In this document: in pieces, positions 10,099-20,166 of the stretch | Layout: every line of letters starts with the position of its first letter | Position numbering within the stretch: position 1 is the first letter of the stretch | Source of the DNA: Priapulus caudatus | Taxonomy: Eukaryota > Priapulida > Priapulimorpha > Priapulimorphida > Priapulidae | Direction of reading: 5' to 3' | DNA: 38,182 nucleotides | Assembly (NCBI RefSeq): GCF_000485595.1 | Contig: NW_014577099.1 | Location: 928,452 to 966,633, forward strand | The notes under the pieces: generated by a model | The model's input: only the letters and a program-made list of their open reading frames with translations | What the model was told of the DNA's origin: nothing | The model's database searches: none | Program-made: the position numbers and the translations under genes

Positions 10099-10780
10099 GC
10101 CGGATTAGCCGTGCAAACGGACCACTGATTGGTCGTATCGGCTGATTTCCTATCGAGTCTGTTGACCAATCGTTGCCATGCTTTGTTTATTGCTTACCGG
10201 TCCCTAAGCCGAGAGGTGGAACCGGGTACCAGTCTATCTGTGCATCCGTTAGTCTGTGCCGAAACCCTCCTGCAGCCAATCAGGCAACCAAACGAGGCAG
10301 CTAATCAGAGACGAGCCGGTGTTGAGTGCGGGGTAGTTCTGAATTCACTAATCATGGCATTTGTGTTTACGTTGGAAGTTACGGAAGTCCAATAAATTGG
10401 ACAATAGTTGTGACTATTCCAGAAGAGAAGGAATTACCGCGTGTGGGTTTTCAGATTTTCTGATCCCGGACGGTTAAAACGGTATCAAGGTCTTTGTGTT
10501 CGGTTATGTGATTGCTGAGATCTAGCCATTTTTATTCGCGACTCTGTTATCATCCGGCTACAAGTAATTTTTCGCATTGTCCAAAAACAAATGACCCTTT
10601 TCTTGCTAGAAATTAGTTGACAACACCCTCAAGAAGACCTCTGTACATTTTTAAGACTGTACCTTCACATTAACCAAACTCACGACATGGGGGTGGAAAT
10701 GCTACTCAGACAAAAAAAAATGGTTTGCCATCAAGTTTAACGGCTCTAATGTGGATCGAGGTACAGGGGTGGATTAATTG
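10099..10780. other. Gene-free spacer with inverted copy of the CAGACTAA motif
   Basis: Sequence upstream of the RecQ-like ATG. It contains CCAGTCTATCTGTGCATCC and then GTTAGTCTGTGCCGAAACCC (10229-10267), the inverted partner of the repeat at 7741-7772. No ORF here resembles a known protein. Confidence 0.4.
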
Positions 10781-10788
10781 TTGTGCAT

Positions 10789-10886
10789 GGTCGAAGTTAG
10801 ATACAATAATGTAACCCAAACCCAGGATAGGTTTGGGTTTGGGGCTATCCTTGGTTTGGGTTACATTATTGTATCTAGGTCGAAGT
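10789..10886. mobile_element. 80-bp palindromic (foldback) insertion with 9-bp target duplication
   Basis: The inserted part, 10798-10877, is almost a perfect hairpin. Arms of 32-33 bases (TAGATACAATAATGTAACCC and on to GGATAG, then back) enclose a 14-base loop GTTTGGGTTTGGGG, with one mismatch between arms. It is flanked on both sides by the direct repeat GGTCGAAGT (10789-10797 and 10878-10886). No coding capacity; mobilisation in trans is inferred from the target duplication. Confidence 0.8.
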
Positions 10887-11753
10887 GGATACATCTGGCT
10901 GTGATATGGTGCAAAAGTTGATAGAATAAGTGTGAAGTCTGTGGTTGGAGCTCAAATGAAAGGTTACTGGGATCTCCAGCATGCGGAAGTTAGATCCCTT
11001 CTTCTCTTTTTATATAATTCTCTTATTCTCTTTTTCTCTTTTTATATACACATTTTTATTTTTTATTTTCCCTCGGGTCCCTGTGTAATAAACGAGATAT
11101 ATCCAGCGCAGTCTGAACGTACGTATCTACTCGATACAGTGTTTTATTTACGAACAAGCTTTATATTGGCATATATTTCAGTTCGTTATCATAGCATACC
11201 ATAATAGTTTAGCAATACAAAATAGGGAATATTAGTGTAATTATCGTATCGTTGACTGGTATTCTACATCTACCGTTACACACCGACCCGTTTACATACA
11301 CCTCTTGACCGCCGTAACTCACGAAGCCCACTGGCTGCGTTGACTGTTTTGCACACGAACCCACCTAGAACCAAAACCAAAACGTATCTTACGCGAGCCG
11401 TACACTCAAGGGCGTCATTCGGGAAGTAATTGTTAATTGATTGGCCGTTACAGTACTTACTGCGACATATCAATGACTAACTGAATCCACTGAATTGGTA
11501 AATTGTTCTGTGCACCTTGAGAAATTGTCAGAAATTATGAGGTTGCCATCGCAATTTCACATGAAAAGCGCGAACGATGCGTACTGCATGATGTCACTAA
11601 TAGACTGCAATGCAAACAGCAGTAAGAGCTTTATTTCTTGAATTTTGAAACTACCGCCTGGCAACTACTTGACATTTTGCAGAAAGGTGAAGAAAAATTC
11701 ATTGAATAACCACACAAAATCGTCAAGGATAAAACTTGCACACTAATTAATAA
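10887..11753. other. AT-rich stretch, nothing recognisable
   Basis: Several short open frames (for example 10932-11204 plus, low-complexity Leu/Phe/Ile) look like chance. No splice-bounded exon, RNA gene or repeat stands out. Confidence 0.4.
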
Positions 11754-12607
11754 TCATAATTTGAAATGATATGATTTCTGTATGTCGCCCTGGAGCTTGA
11801 GCTTGAGCTGGAGCTTGGAGGAGGCTCCTACGTAGATCTTTGCCTTGCGCCTAATGATACTTATTGGTGTTTTTGTTGGGTGCGCGGACGTTAAGTAGTT
11901 GTCGCGTTTGAACCCTGAGACCTCCACAGGAGAAGCGTTTGCGTATAGGTCCGGGAAGTTTGCGGTTTCTAGAGGGGTTAGAAGTTGAGGGTTTAACAAA
12001 CGGGTGAATGGCCAGGTGGGTCTGGCATTTTCCCTGATTTCGTCGTACAAGCGGATAAACTTCTCGGCATCGGTTAGAACTTGAAATAGGCCCAGTACCA
12101 CATTGTCTCCTCCCTTTATGAAGCCGGCCATCTGCTCGATGGCTACCATCCCAGCATGGTTGTACACCAATCGGATCTGTGAGATCAGAATCGACCGAAT
12201 GGGATCTCTAGGATCATCGACGAAGTCGATCACATTCTGAGCGACAGCCGAGGGAGGGATGATGATGCTCAGGTCAGGCATCGCTGTCAGGATCTCGAGA
12301 ATAAGAGCAAAGGCGCTCATTTCAACTCCCCTCTGGAGAAGCATGGTGTGTGCTGTGCCCCATCGCTTGATGTACTTTTGGTTCCTTGTAGTAATGGGTT
12401 TTGCAAGGTGGCAAATGAAGGAGAACCCCATCTTCAGGCACGCCTCTTCGCTATCAGTAGAGGAACTGCTGATCGTGTACTGCGCTCTTACTGCAGGAAA
12501 GATCTGGAAGATCGACGACACCATCAGTGACCTGGTAGCTGATCGGCGAGTTTGAGGGCTCGAAGTTACGTCGCGCTTCACAACTTCGTAGTTTTTGCGT
12601 GTGGACT
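11754..12607 (-). CDS. Mononegavirus-like nucleoprotein, probable endogenous viral element
   Basis: One uninterrupted frame of about 284 codons from the satellite junction (12607) to a stop at 11754. It is mostly helical in character, without low complexity. Features that recall nucleoproteins of the Nyamiviridae/Bornaviridae side of Mononegavirales are the Y-I-K-R plus RGVEMSAFA segment, a GFIKGGDN turn followed by VLGLFQVLTDAEKF, and the late WPFTRLLNP...NFPDLYANA segment. In such proteins the last resembles the conserved C-terminal lobe before the flexible tail. The tail is Lys-rich. The natural start is not defined: the frame runs out into the TGCG satellite, which adds meaningless Thr-His-Ala-Arg residues. 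The first about 37 residues recur at 28852-28962. Family placement is by eye and uncertain; an unrelated host protein remains possible. Confidence 0.45.
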
Positions 12608-12953
12608 TACATGCGATACATGCGTTCGAGCGTGCGTGCGTACGAACATGTGTGCGTGCATGCGAACGTGCATGCGTGCGTGGGAGCATGAGTGCGTGTT
12701 TCTGCGTGCGTTCGTACTTGCATGCGTGCTAGCGTGCGTGCGTGCGTGTTTGTGCGTGCGTACGTACGTGCATGCGTGCGCGCGAGCGTTCTTGCGTGCG
12801 TGTTTCTGTGTGCGATCGTACGTGCACGCGTGCGAGCGTGCGTGCGTATTTCTGCGTGCGTGCGTACGTACAGTAGTGCGTGCGTATTTCTGCGTGCGTG
12901 CGTACGTACATGCGTGCGTGCGTGTTTGTGCGGGCGTGCGTGCGTGCACGTGT

Positions 12954-12998
<45 letters not shown>

Positions 12999-13215
12999 CG
13001 CGTGTGTGTGTGTTTGCGTGCGTGTGTGTTTGGACATGCAAGCGTGCGTGCGTGTGAGTGTGTGTTTGCACGTACATGCGTGCACGTACATGCGTGCGTG
13101 CGTGTTTGTGCGTGCGTGCGTGCACGCGTGACTGTATGTGTGTGTGTGTGTGTGTGCGTGCGTGCGCGTGTGTGTGTTTGCGGGTGCATGCGTGCGTATG
13201 TGCGTGCGCGTGTAT
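12607..13215. repeat. (TGCG)n / (TG)n compound satellite
   Basis: Tandem TGCG-TGCG-TACG tetramers with two nearly pure (TG)n runs (12956-13010 and 13136-13160) and blocks of about 60 bases that recur (a TGCGTGCGTGTTTCTGCG type unit). Open frames on both strands (Cys-Val-Arg or Thr-His-Ala-Arg polymers) are artefacts of the repeat. The alternating purine-pyrimidine sequence is of a kind that can adopt Z-DNA. Confidence 0.95.
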
Positions 13216-14214
13216 GGGAGATCAATGATCCGACAGTGGTGACATCTAGCGACACAATTAAAATTCATAGACTCCTGATATAATGCATATATACGCCGCC
13301 AGCGAACGAATCATCACTTACACTGGCCTACCCCCGCCAAATAATAGGATGGCCGATGAGGTGCTTTCTTGGCGAATCTAACTGCTGGTAAATGACGTCA
13401 TGCATAATATTGGCCACTAATATAAATCGGCTAGGGAGGAGGGTCGTATGGGATGAAATGGACTAGGTGAAAATTAAAAAAAAGTATGTATACCGCCGTA
13501 CTACCGCACGTATGCCGCCGCGTATGGATTTGCCCGTTTCAACATTTTTTAAACGCGCGAAAACTTGTAAATCTGATCGTTGACAACTGTTTACATGTGA
13601 TTTCATTAAATACTACTCTGGCCCTCTCCAATCACATGTTTTAGCCCTTCTTGGTACTTGTTATGACATGCAAAGAGGTTTAAATACTAATGCTCAACCT
13701 TTCTTTAGCTGAACATAATTGATTCATAATAACATAACTAAAGTATTCGATAGAATGGCAATGTTCTTCACAGATAAAAGTTTATTAATCAATATACTTA
13801 TTATAACACTTTAGCAATTGAGTTCTCCTCAAGCAGTTAAAAAAAACTATATGAATGTAGGACTGGCCCAAGTTACATCTACAACTAACATCAACGTACA
13901 GATTATTCACGAGATCACAGCTAGGTTACATTTTAAGGAGATGTTTTGACATCTCAGTAATTAAGGTGTCTGCATATATAATTATAATAATCAGAAACAT
14001 CCAACAAGTTAAATTGAAACTTTTTAGCGATGAACGCACTTGTTGAAATAATAACACTTTTGTATCTGACAACTGCAAAAACAATACAACTTATATGCAC
14101 TGATATATATGTGCACAGATTAAAGGCATACATATTTTACGGCAATAATTGCTCTGGTTAGTACAAAAACCAAGACGAGATATACCCTTACAGCTAATAT
14201 AAGGACATTAATAT
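13216..14214. other. AT-rich spacer
   Basis: No convincing ORF, RNA gene or repeat family is visible. Ordinary non-coding sequence between the satellite and the inverted stem-loop repeat. Confidence 0.4.
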
Positions 14215-14234
14215 GAATTAATTACTATCAATGT

Positions 14235-14525
14235 AGACAAGCCGACTGTGCTCAAACAACACACTCCATCCGACATTTTCGCCGTCAAGAAGCAATGGTT
14301 GTTGTTCCAAATAAACTGTGCATGGGTTGCCTGTGTTTTTTTGCAACAAATTATCTCTGGTCTCCCACTGTTATAAATGCCTTAAATTCTAGTCACAAGT
14401 GATCTATGTATTCATTGTTTATGATTTGTAAGCGCAGACCTGTAAAAGTCTCAGCATATCCGCAAATAATAGCAGGGTCTTCGTTTTCGAGATTACCCCC
14501 CTAAAATCTCGAAAACAAAGACCCC
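14235..14525 (-). repeat. Single inverted copy of the ~322-bp stem-loop repeat
   Basis: This is the reverse complement of the unit arrayed at 23.0-24.05 kb. It contains CATCCGACATTTTCGCCGTC, CAAATAAACTGTGCATGGG, TCCCACTGTTATAAATGCC and ATCTATGTATTCATTGTTTA, ending in the palindrome GGGTCTTCGTTTTCGAGATT / AATCTCGAAAACAAAGACCC (about 14475-14523). It has fewer gaps than the first unit of the array. Confidence 0.9.
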
Positions 14526-15229
14526 CAGTACTGATATCTGATATATAGAAAACTGGAGCAAGAGATAATTTAAATTATATATAACAAAATAGCTATTCAG
14601 GAATGTTAAGGAACCTTAACAACTTAACTTAGTTCAACATTTAAAGAACTGAAACTCTCCGAAAACAAAACGTCAACAATTTGCTAAGTATCATCAATAC
14701 ATTAATCAAGACCTTACGTGATCAATTGAGTTCACAGGTAACAATTATACAGTGCAATTATTGTAACAAAACGATTGTGTTATGTTGATCACAACTGTAT
14801 CAAGCCATTATGAAAGAAAATAACAATGTTTCATAACCGTAATGACGGTGTGACCTAATTTAGTAAAATATTCTTTCATGTGGCCATCCTAATGGTTATT
14901 CACTGAATTAATGATTGGGGATGTGTGTCAAAACTGTGGTAGCGTGACATGGGATGAGGTTAACACGACCGATTCAACCAATCACGCCTCGGCGTGTAAT
15001 GACCGTGGTTATTGTTTATATATGTTTATCATATGTTTATAGGGGGAAGCACTAGCTCTCCAGTGTTAACGTGGCTTTCTCTGCTGCCGGGTATGGTTTA
15101 CATTATCAGCTGTTACCAGTTATTACAAACACTTAATCAATGTAAATGTAATTGTTCATCGAATTAGAACGTACCAGGACAATGTTCTTTTTTAAAAGAC
15201 ACAAGAAGTTCTATAAACGCTTGCAGGGC
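14526..15229. other. Gene-free spacer downstream of the MULE
   Basis: AT-rich, with no coding matter recognised. It could hold the 3' untranslated end and terminal repeat of the MULE on the minus strand; I did not find a matching partner repeat. Confidence 0.35.
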
Positions 15230-17875
15230 TTAGTAGTCAAGTTCCGTCTTCAGCAGGTTTTTGTGCCCGTCTTTTAGACATGGCATGACATCGTGTGGAA
15301 TTTCTAGAAAGTTGGAGGCGTTGAAGTATGGAAATCTATCGAAAATACACGACCGCTTGACACAATAATATTTGGTGGTGCATACTGAGGAGGGAAGTTT
15401 TCGTCCAGATCCATCTGGATGTGGATAAAGCCACTTTTCGTCGTGAGATAAGACAATGTCGAATGGTATTACTGGGGGGCGTCGAGGAAATTCAGTACGA
15501 CATTGCCTACAATCTACTGCCTTGGCATTCGACACAAGGAAACACACTCGCAACGGATTGTTGTTATGATGGATTTCGCTGTATGGTCGAGCATTGGCGG
15601 CTGCTTCTCTTTGTGGTCGCCATCCATTTTTATTAGCCCTCCTTTCTTCCCCACGGCATTTTTTTCTGGCACCACTAATCCACTCTTGGAGGGTTTCGTT
15701 CTCCGGGGATTCTTGCAAAAATGCCGAACATGATCCTTGGATAATCCAACAAATTCCGCAACACAGAGGCTGTGCTTGCATAGTGCATTGTACTTGTAGC
15801 ACGGACAGTTACAGGTGACGTGGTCACGATGAACAGCGCACTCATACATCCCCTTTTTACAGTTGTTCTGGGCAGCCACAAGGTACTTGTCAGGGACATT
15901 GTTTCCACGATTAAGAGACGGCATTCGCTGTACAGCAGTTTTGTTGTTTATAAGCTTCTCAGCCTCCTTCACTATCGTTTTTATTAATCCCTCGGATATA
16001 TTACTGCACGAAAACAACAACTTAACATCATCTGTAGCGAATTCCTTCCATTCACTTCCTCCTTCTTCGTGCGAACGATCATCGCTCGTGGCAATGGTTT
16101 TCTGCTTGCTGATGTCTGCAATAGTAAGCTCGTTAAACTTTCTAATGTAGTCACGTCGTCTTTCCTCTGACCATCCAAACCACACATCCGGTTCGTCTTG
16201 AATGTAAGCGGCGTTATCAGCAAGCTGGTATTCGTCACTCAAGCCGCAAACTGCTAGGCTCAACTCTAATTGCTGTTGCTTGTCTACTTCCTCCCAGACG
16301 TCCCTCACGAACTCAAGCTTGGTCAAGTTATTCTTGCTTTTGTCATTTCGTGTTATTGCTTCTTTCTGTCTGGTCAGCTTGTTGTTTATGCTTTCAGATT
16401 GGTTGGTATAGCAACGAAGAGGTTTTCCTGAAGTATCCGAAGGCATCCCTGCTTTCCTTCTCGCTGAGACTATCATGCACTTTCTCATCATCTTTTCGTT
16501 CTTAGCGAGGTAATTATAGAACTTAGGCGAAGTGGTTCCAGTCAGCCTTTTTTCTTCATCCTCCAATGCATTCTTGGCTGTCTTCATGCGTGCCGTTAGG
16601 TCTGCCTTATCTTCCGCTTCAAGAATAGCATTGCTTTCTTTTCCAAAAACAGTTTCCAAAAAAGGCTTTTGTTCTGACTTCTTATTAATCCCTGAGGCAT
16701 TCAAGGCATTACGACAGTTCTGTCTAAAGTGATTAAAGCACCGCAAACCTGTAGCTTTGATCATAGTATCTCCCAGCGCTTCGTGAAGTGCCACTTCACC
16801 ATCCGTTATACTACCTTTCGACGCGAGTCCCGGGGAGCTTGAAGTTACTGCCGACGCGATTTTGTTAGAGACAGTCCTCGTTTTGCTATAATGTATCGCT
16901 GTAGGTCCAACGAATACTGGCGCTTCTCCTGTTCTTTTTGTCTTTAGCAGAAGATTCTTGTAAGAATAAGGCATCACTTCAAACTTGCCAAAATTAAATG
17001 TCGGATCGACGCTTAACGGGTGGCTTAGAACTTCTGATGTACAAAACCGCGTAAGGTCCTTGCACATATGTTTTTTTCCTAATATCCATAAGTCCTCAGG
17101 AACATCATGGTGTTCAAGAACAAGAGTTTCGTCCTTGATTTTGCTGTACAAAAGAAGTTCCTCAACTTGATCATTTTTTCCCTAGTTTATATTTCATGTC
17201 ATATACTTGCTTTCTTGACCTTGGCAATTCGCCGGCCTTTTGCGCACCAAGGATTCCACCTGAGTCGTGAAAAACCTTCTTATATGCTGAAACTGGCGCG
17301 TTCTTCGATAGTTCTTGCTTGAGTGATGCAAGAGTACTATTTTGCATTGGATGGAATGGCTTTTTCGCCTTACTATTGCCGTGTGAAGATGTTGAATACA
17401 AAACTTCATTGCATCTGTCTTTCGCGATGTGATATTGCAGTAGGCAGGCATGTTTATGTATCTCCTGATCTCTATTGATTAAGTAGAATATTGAGCGACA
17501 CAGTCCTGCCTCGTTCATTTTTGAATTGATATGAACGTGATACTGAGTATCCTTTGTGAGTGGTACCTTTTTCCGTTTCATTATTTCCACCTCTGAGTGA
17601 TCAATTTCTATTGTCCACATACCGATACGCAATGGGCGGCGGTAGACACCATTCATGTCACATTTTAAGTCTTCGCAGTCAGCGACGTCCTGTACGTCTA
17701 CTAGAAAGGACATGTTTTTTCTCACTTTCAAGGGAACTTTTGTGCATTTCCTACTGTTACCACTTTGAAGTAGAATTCGCACAGCTTCACTGACTGTGTA
17801 TCTATCCGTCTTCCCTTCACGATATACCGGCAACTGCTTGTCATTGCAGTACAACCTACTTGTGAGGTACCTCTC
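15230..17875 (-). pseudogene. MULE-type transposase with SWIM zinc finger, frameshifted
   Basis: Mutator-like transposases cut DNA with a DDE triad. The last recognisable exon starts after a strong acceptor (TTTTATTAG) at 17876 with ERYLTSRLYCNDKQLP and runs 235 codons to a stop near 17171. There a run of six A's (GGGAAAAAATGATC) throws the frame by one base; the next frame continues through NDQVEELLLYSKIKDE for about 545 codons. It holds VDPTFNFG (first Asp), SITDGEVAL (second Asp), GLRCFNHFR, TNQSESINNKL (the Glu) and the SWIM finger CNCPCYKYNALCKH. The end is split again: between about 15640 and 15520 homology moves to another frame reading RPYSEIHHNNNPLRVCFLV, then TEFPRRPPVIPFDIVLSH and a stop at 15230. 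So all catalytic residues are present but two shifts break it. Sequencing error at the A-run cannot be excluded. Upstream exons are not seen; a satellite begins at 18038. Confidence 0.85.
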
Positions 17876-18037
17876 CTAATAAAAGATAAAAGAAAGTAAA
17901 ACAAGAAATTAATTTATTGCCAATTTTTTTTAAAGCTTTTAGTTGGCCTCAAATGATTGCTTTTTAAATTATAAAATTAGTATTTAACAAATACATTCCA
18001 TTTATTCGTGCGTCTGTCATTACAGACGTGTTAGTGG

Positions 18038-18910
18038 TTTTAGGCATTCAAATGTTACTAACCTCCTGCGCTATGACATCATCGTCATGCTCACTGCGAA
18101 GGCTTCTGTTGTTGCGCTCTACGGCTATCCCTGGTTCATGCCAACTGATTGATATGCGGCCAGTCATTACATACACCCAACGACTTGTTGGCGTTTTCTG
18201 TGCATGACATAATAATTTGTTGAAATGTTACTAATCCTCCTGCGCTAATGACATCATCGTCATGCTCACTGCGAGGCTTCTGTTGTCTGCGCTCTTACGG
18301 CACCCTGGTCTCTGCAACTGATTGATATGCAGTCATTACATAACACACTTGTTTTGCGTTTCTGGTGCATGAACATTCATAATTGTTGAAAATGTTACTA
18401 ACGCATCCTGTGCTATATGACATCATCGTCATCCTCACTGCGATGGCTTCTGTTGTGTGCGCTTTTACGGCTCCCTGGTCTCTGCAACTGATTGATATGC
18501 CCAGTCATTACATAACACGACTTGTTGCGTTGCTGTGGCATGACATTAATACTTTGTTGAAATGTTACTAACCTCCCTGCGCATATGAATCATCGTCATC
18601 CTCGCTGCGGAAGGCTTCTGTTGTGTGCGCTCTTACGGCTCCCTGGTCTTCTGCAACTGATTGATAATGCCAAGTCATTACATAACACGACTTGTTTGCG
18701 TTTCTGTGCTATGACAATTAATAATTTGTTGAACCATGTTAGACAACCTCTTGCGCTATGACATCATCGTCATCCTCATGCGAAGGCTTCTGTTGTGTGC
18801 GCCTCTTACGCATCCTGGTCTCCTGTCAACTGATTGATATGCCAGTCATACATAACACGACTTGTTGCGTTTCTGTCGCATGACATTAATAATTTGGTGA
18901 AATGTTACTA
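18038..18910. repeat. 164-bp tandem repeat array (copy 1, about five decayed units)
   Basis: Units begin AATGTTACTAACCTCCTGCG and carry the partial palindrome ATGACATCATCGTCAT, then GGCTTCTGTTGTGTGCGCTC, TTACGGCTCCCTGGTCTCTG, CAACTGATTGATATGCC and ACACGACTTGTTGCGTTTCTG. The left edge, GGTTTTAGGCATTCA, is shared with the array at 26985. Units here differ from one another mainly by many one-base indels, unlike the clean units at 27 kb. Confidence 0.95.
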
Positions 18911-19342
18911 GAGGGGGGGAACGGGGGGGTACATTCCTGCTTTCCCAGCAAAAAAATCCCCATATCCCAGTTCCCAGTGAAATAAAATCCCAATTCCCAG
19001 TTCCCAGGAAATTATGTAGACATGTTTTAGGAAACTCAGTCGTTTAGGTTTTCAAACACTAGATAAATACTAATATTTACATACTATTATTTATCTGGGG
19101 TCTACATAAATCTTCTGGCTAAAAATAAATTAATAAAAAATTTTTTTTTAAATATTAGCGCAGAAATTGAAATCCCGACGAATTGACACAATTTTCCCAG
19201 ATCCCAGACAATTGTAGAGGGTTTTTCCCACGTCCCGATGGACTCCTGTTCCCGAATCACGGAAAATTTATCTGCCATTTCCCAGTTCCCAGCTAATTAA
19301 AATGGCCAATCCCGCGTCCCGAAAATACCCGTTCCCCCCCTC
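18911..19342. mobile_element. 432-bp MITE with 15-bp TIRs and TTACTA target duplication
   Basis: It begins GAGGGGGGGAACGGG and ends with its exact complement CCCGTTCCCCCCCTC. It is flanked by TTACTA on both sides (18905-18910 and 19343-19348), which is the sequence found once in an uninterrupted 164-bp unit. The interior is rich in TCCCAGTTCCCAG runs near both ends and AT-rich in the middle. It has no coding capacity. A 6-bp duplication does not match hAT (8), Tc1 (2) or piggyBac (4); I do not assign a superfamily. Confidence 0.9.
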
Positions 19343-19460
19343 TTACTAACCTTCTGCGCTATGACATCATCGTCATCCTCACTGCGAAGGCTTCTGTTGT
19401 GTGCGCTCTTACGGCTCCCTGGTCTCTGCAACTGTTTGATATACCAGTCATTACAAATAA
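19343..19460. repeat. Last partial 164-bp unit of copy 1
   Basis: The array resumes after the MITE with TTACTAACCTTCTGCGCTAT and runs through the CATCATCGTCATCC and CTGATTGATATGCC-equivalent parts before breaking off near 19455 in AT-rich DNA. Confidence 0.9.
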
Positions 19461-20166
19461 CAAATATATGTTTATTTATTTGATTTTTTTTTTCATCTAT
19501 ACTAATAATATATAAACTGGGCTGATAAAAATGCAATAACCTGTCTAATATGAGAAATGTAAAAGGGGTAAAAATTTTCAAGGGAGTTCCCATAAATTCG
19601 CTCTTGGTTGCTACCAATTCTCTTGAAGTTCATTTTTATTTATTACATAAATTAATCTTCATTACATGAATTAATGACAGCTGCTAACTTACCGGCTCGT
19701 TAGAGGAAATATATGAAGACTATGGGGAGATAGCAATGACGTGTGCCTCATTTAGACAGTCGGATCTCAAACGCTTCTCAGGCAAAGTATCCTCAAAAAT
19801 CTCGTCTCGTGGCCGCTTGTTGGAGTTATGAACCTCCATTTCTGGTACAAGTTTGAGCCTAAAACGATGTTTTTTTAAGTTTAAGGCACTTTATCGACAG
19901 GAACAAACAAACGGATGCGAACAAATCTCGCCCGATGTAAAAAATTAAAAAGAAAACTAATTTGAAAATTACAATTATTCTGAGTACGGCTTTCTGGCGC
20001 AGCGTGATAGTGCATCGGCACGTTGTGCGGGAGGTCTCGATATCAATACTAGATCACACCCCTTCTGTTATGCTGAAACTATATAATAAATAAATATATA
20101 TACTTGTTTTTATTTTTTTTAGCAATTTTAGCGGAATGAAAGAAGTCCGCTTAGACAAAATCGCCC
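19461..20166. other. Spacer downstream of the kinase gene; holds a SINE-like piece
   Basis: AT-rich. On the minus strand, just past the kinase stop, AATAAA-like signals occur around 20108-20117 and could serve polyadenylation. No other gene is seen. Confidence 0.35.
19988..20075 (+). repeat. tRNA-derived SINE-like fragment
   Basis: TTCTGGCGCAGCGTGATAGT and then GCATCGGC resembles a tRNA A-box region (TGGCGCAGTGG-type). About 30 bases later GGGAGGTCTCGATATCAAT sits where a B box (GGTTCGATTCC-type) should be, but is altered. ATCACACCCCTTCTG follows. This looks like a decayed tRNA-related SINE, not a live tRNA. Confidence 0.4.

Noticed and set aside
12552-13283. Long ORFs on both strands (Cys-Val-Arg-Ala and Thr-His-Ala-Arg polymers)
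   Set aside because: They arise from the TGCG/TG satellite, which has no stops in several frames; composition is that of the repeat only.
14461-14523. Palindrome as a transcription terminator or CRISPR-like repeat
   Set aside because: It is part of a eukaryotic dispersed repeat present several times as whole 322-bp units without spacers.
19988-20075. Functional tRNA gene
   Set aside because: Only an A-box-like start is present; the B-box region is altered and no cloverleaf can be drawn.
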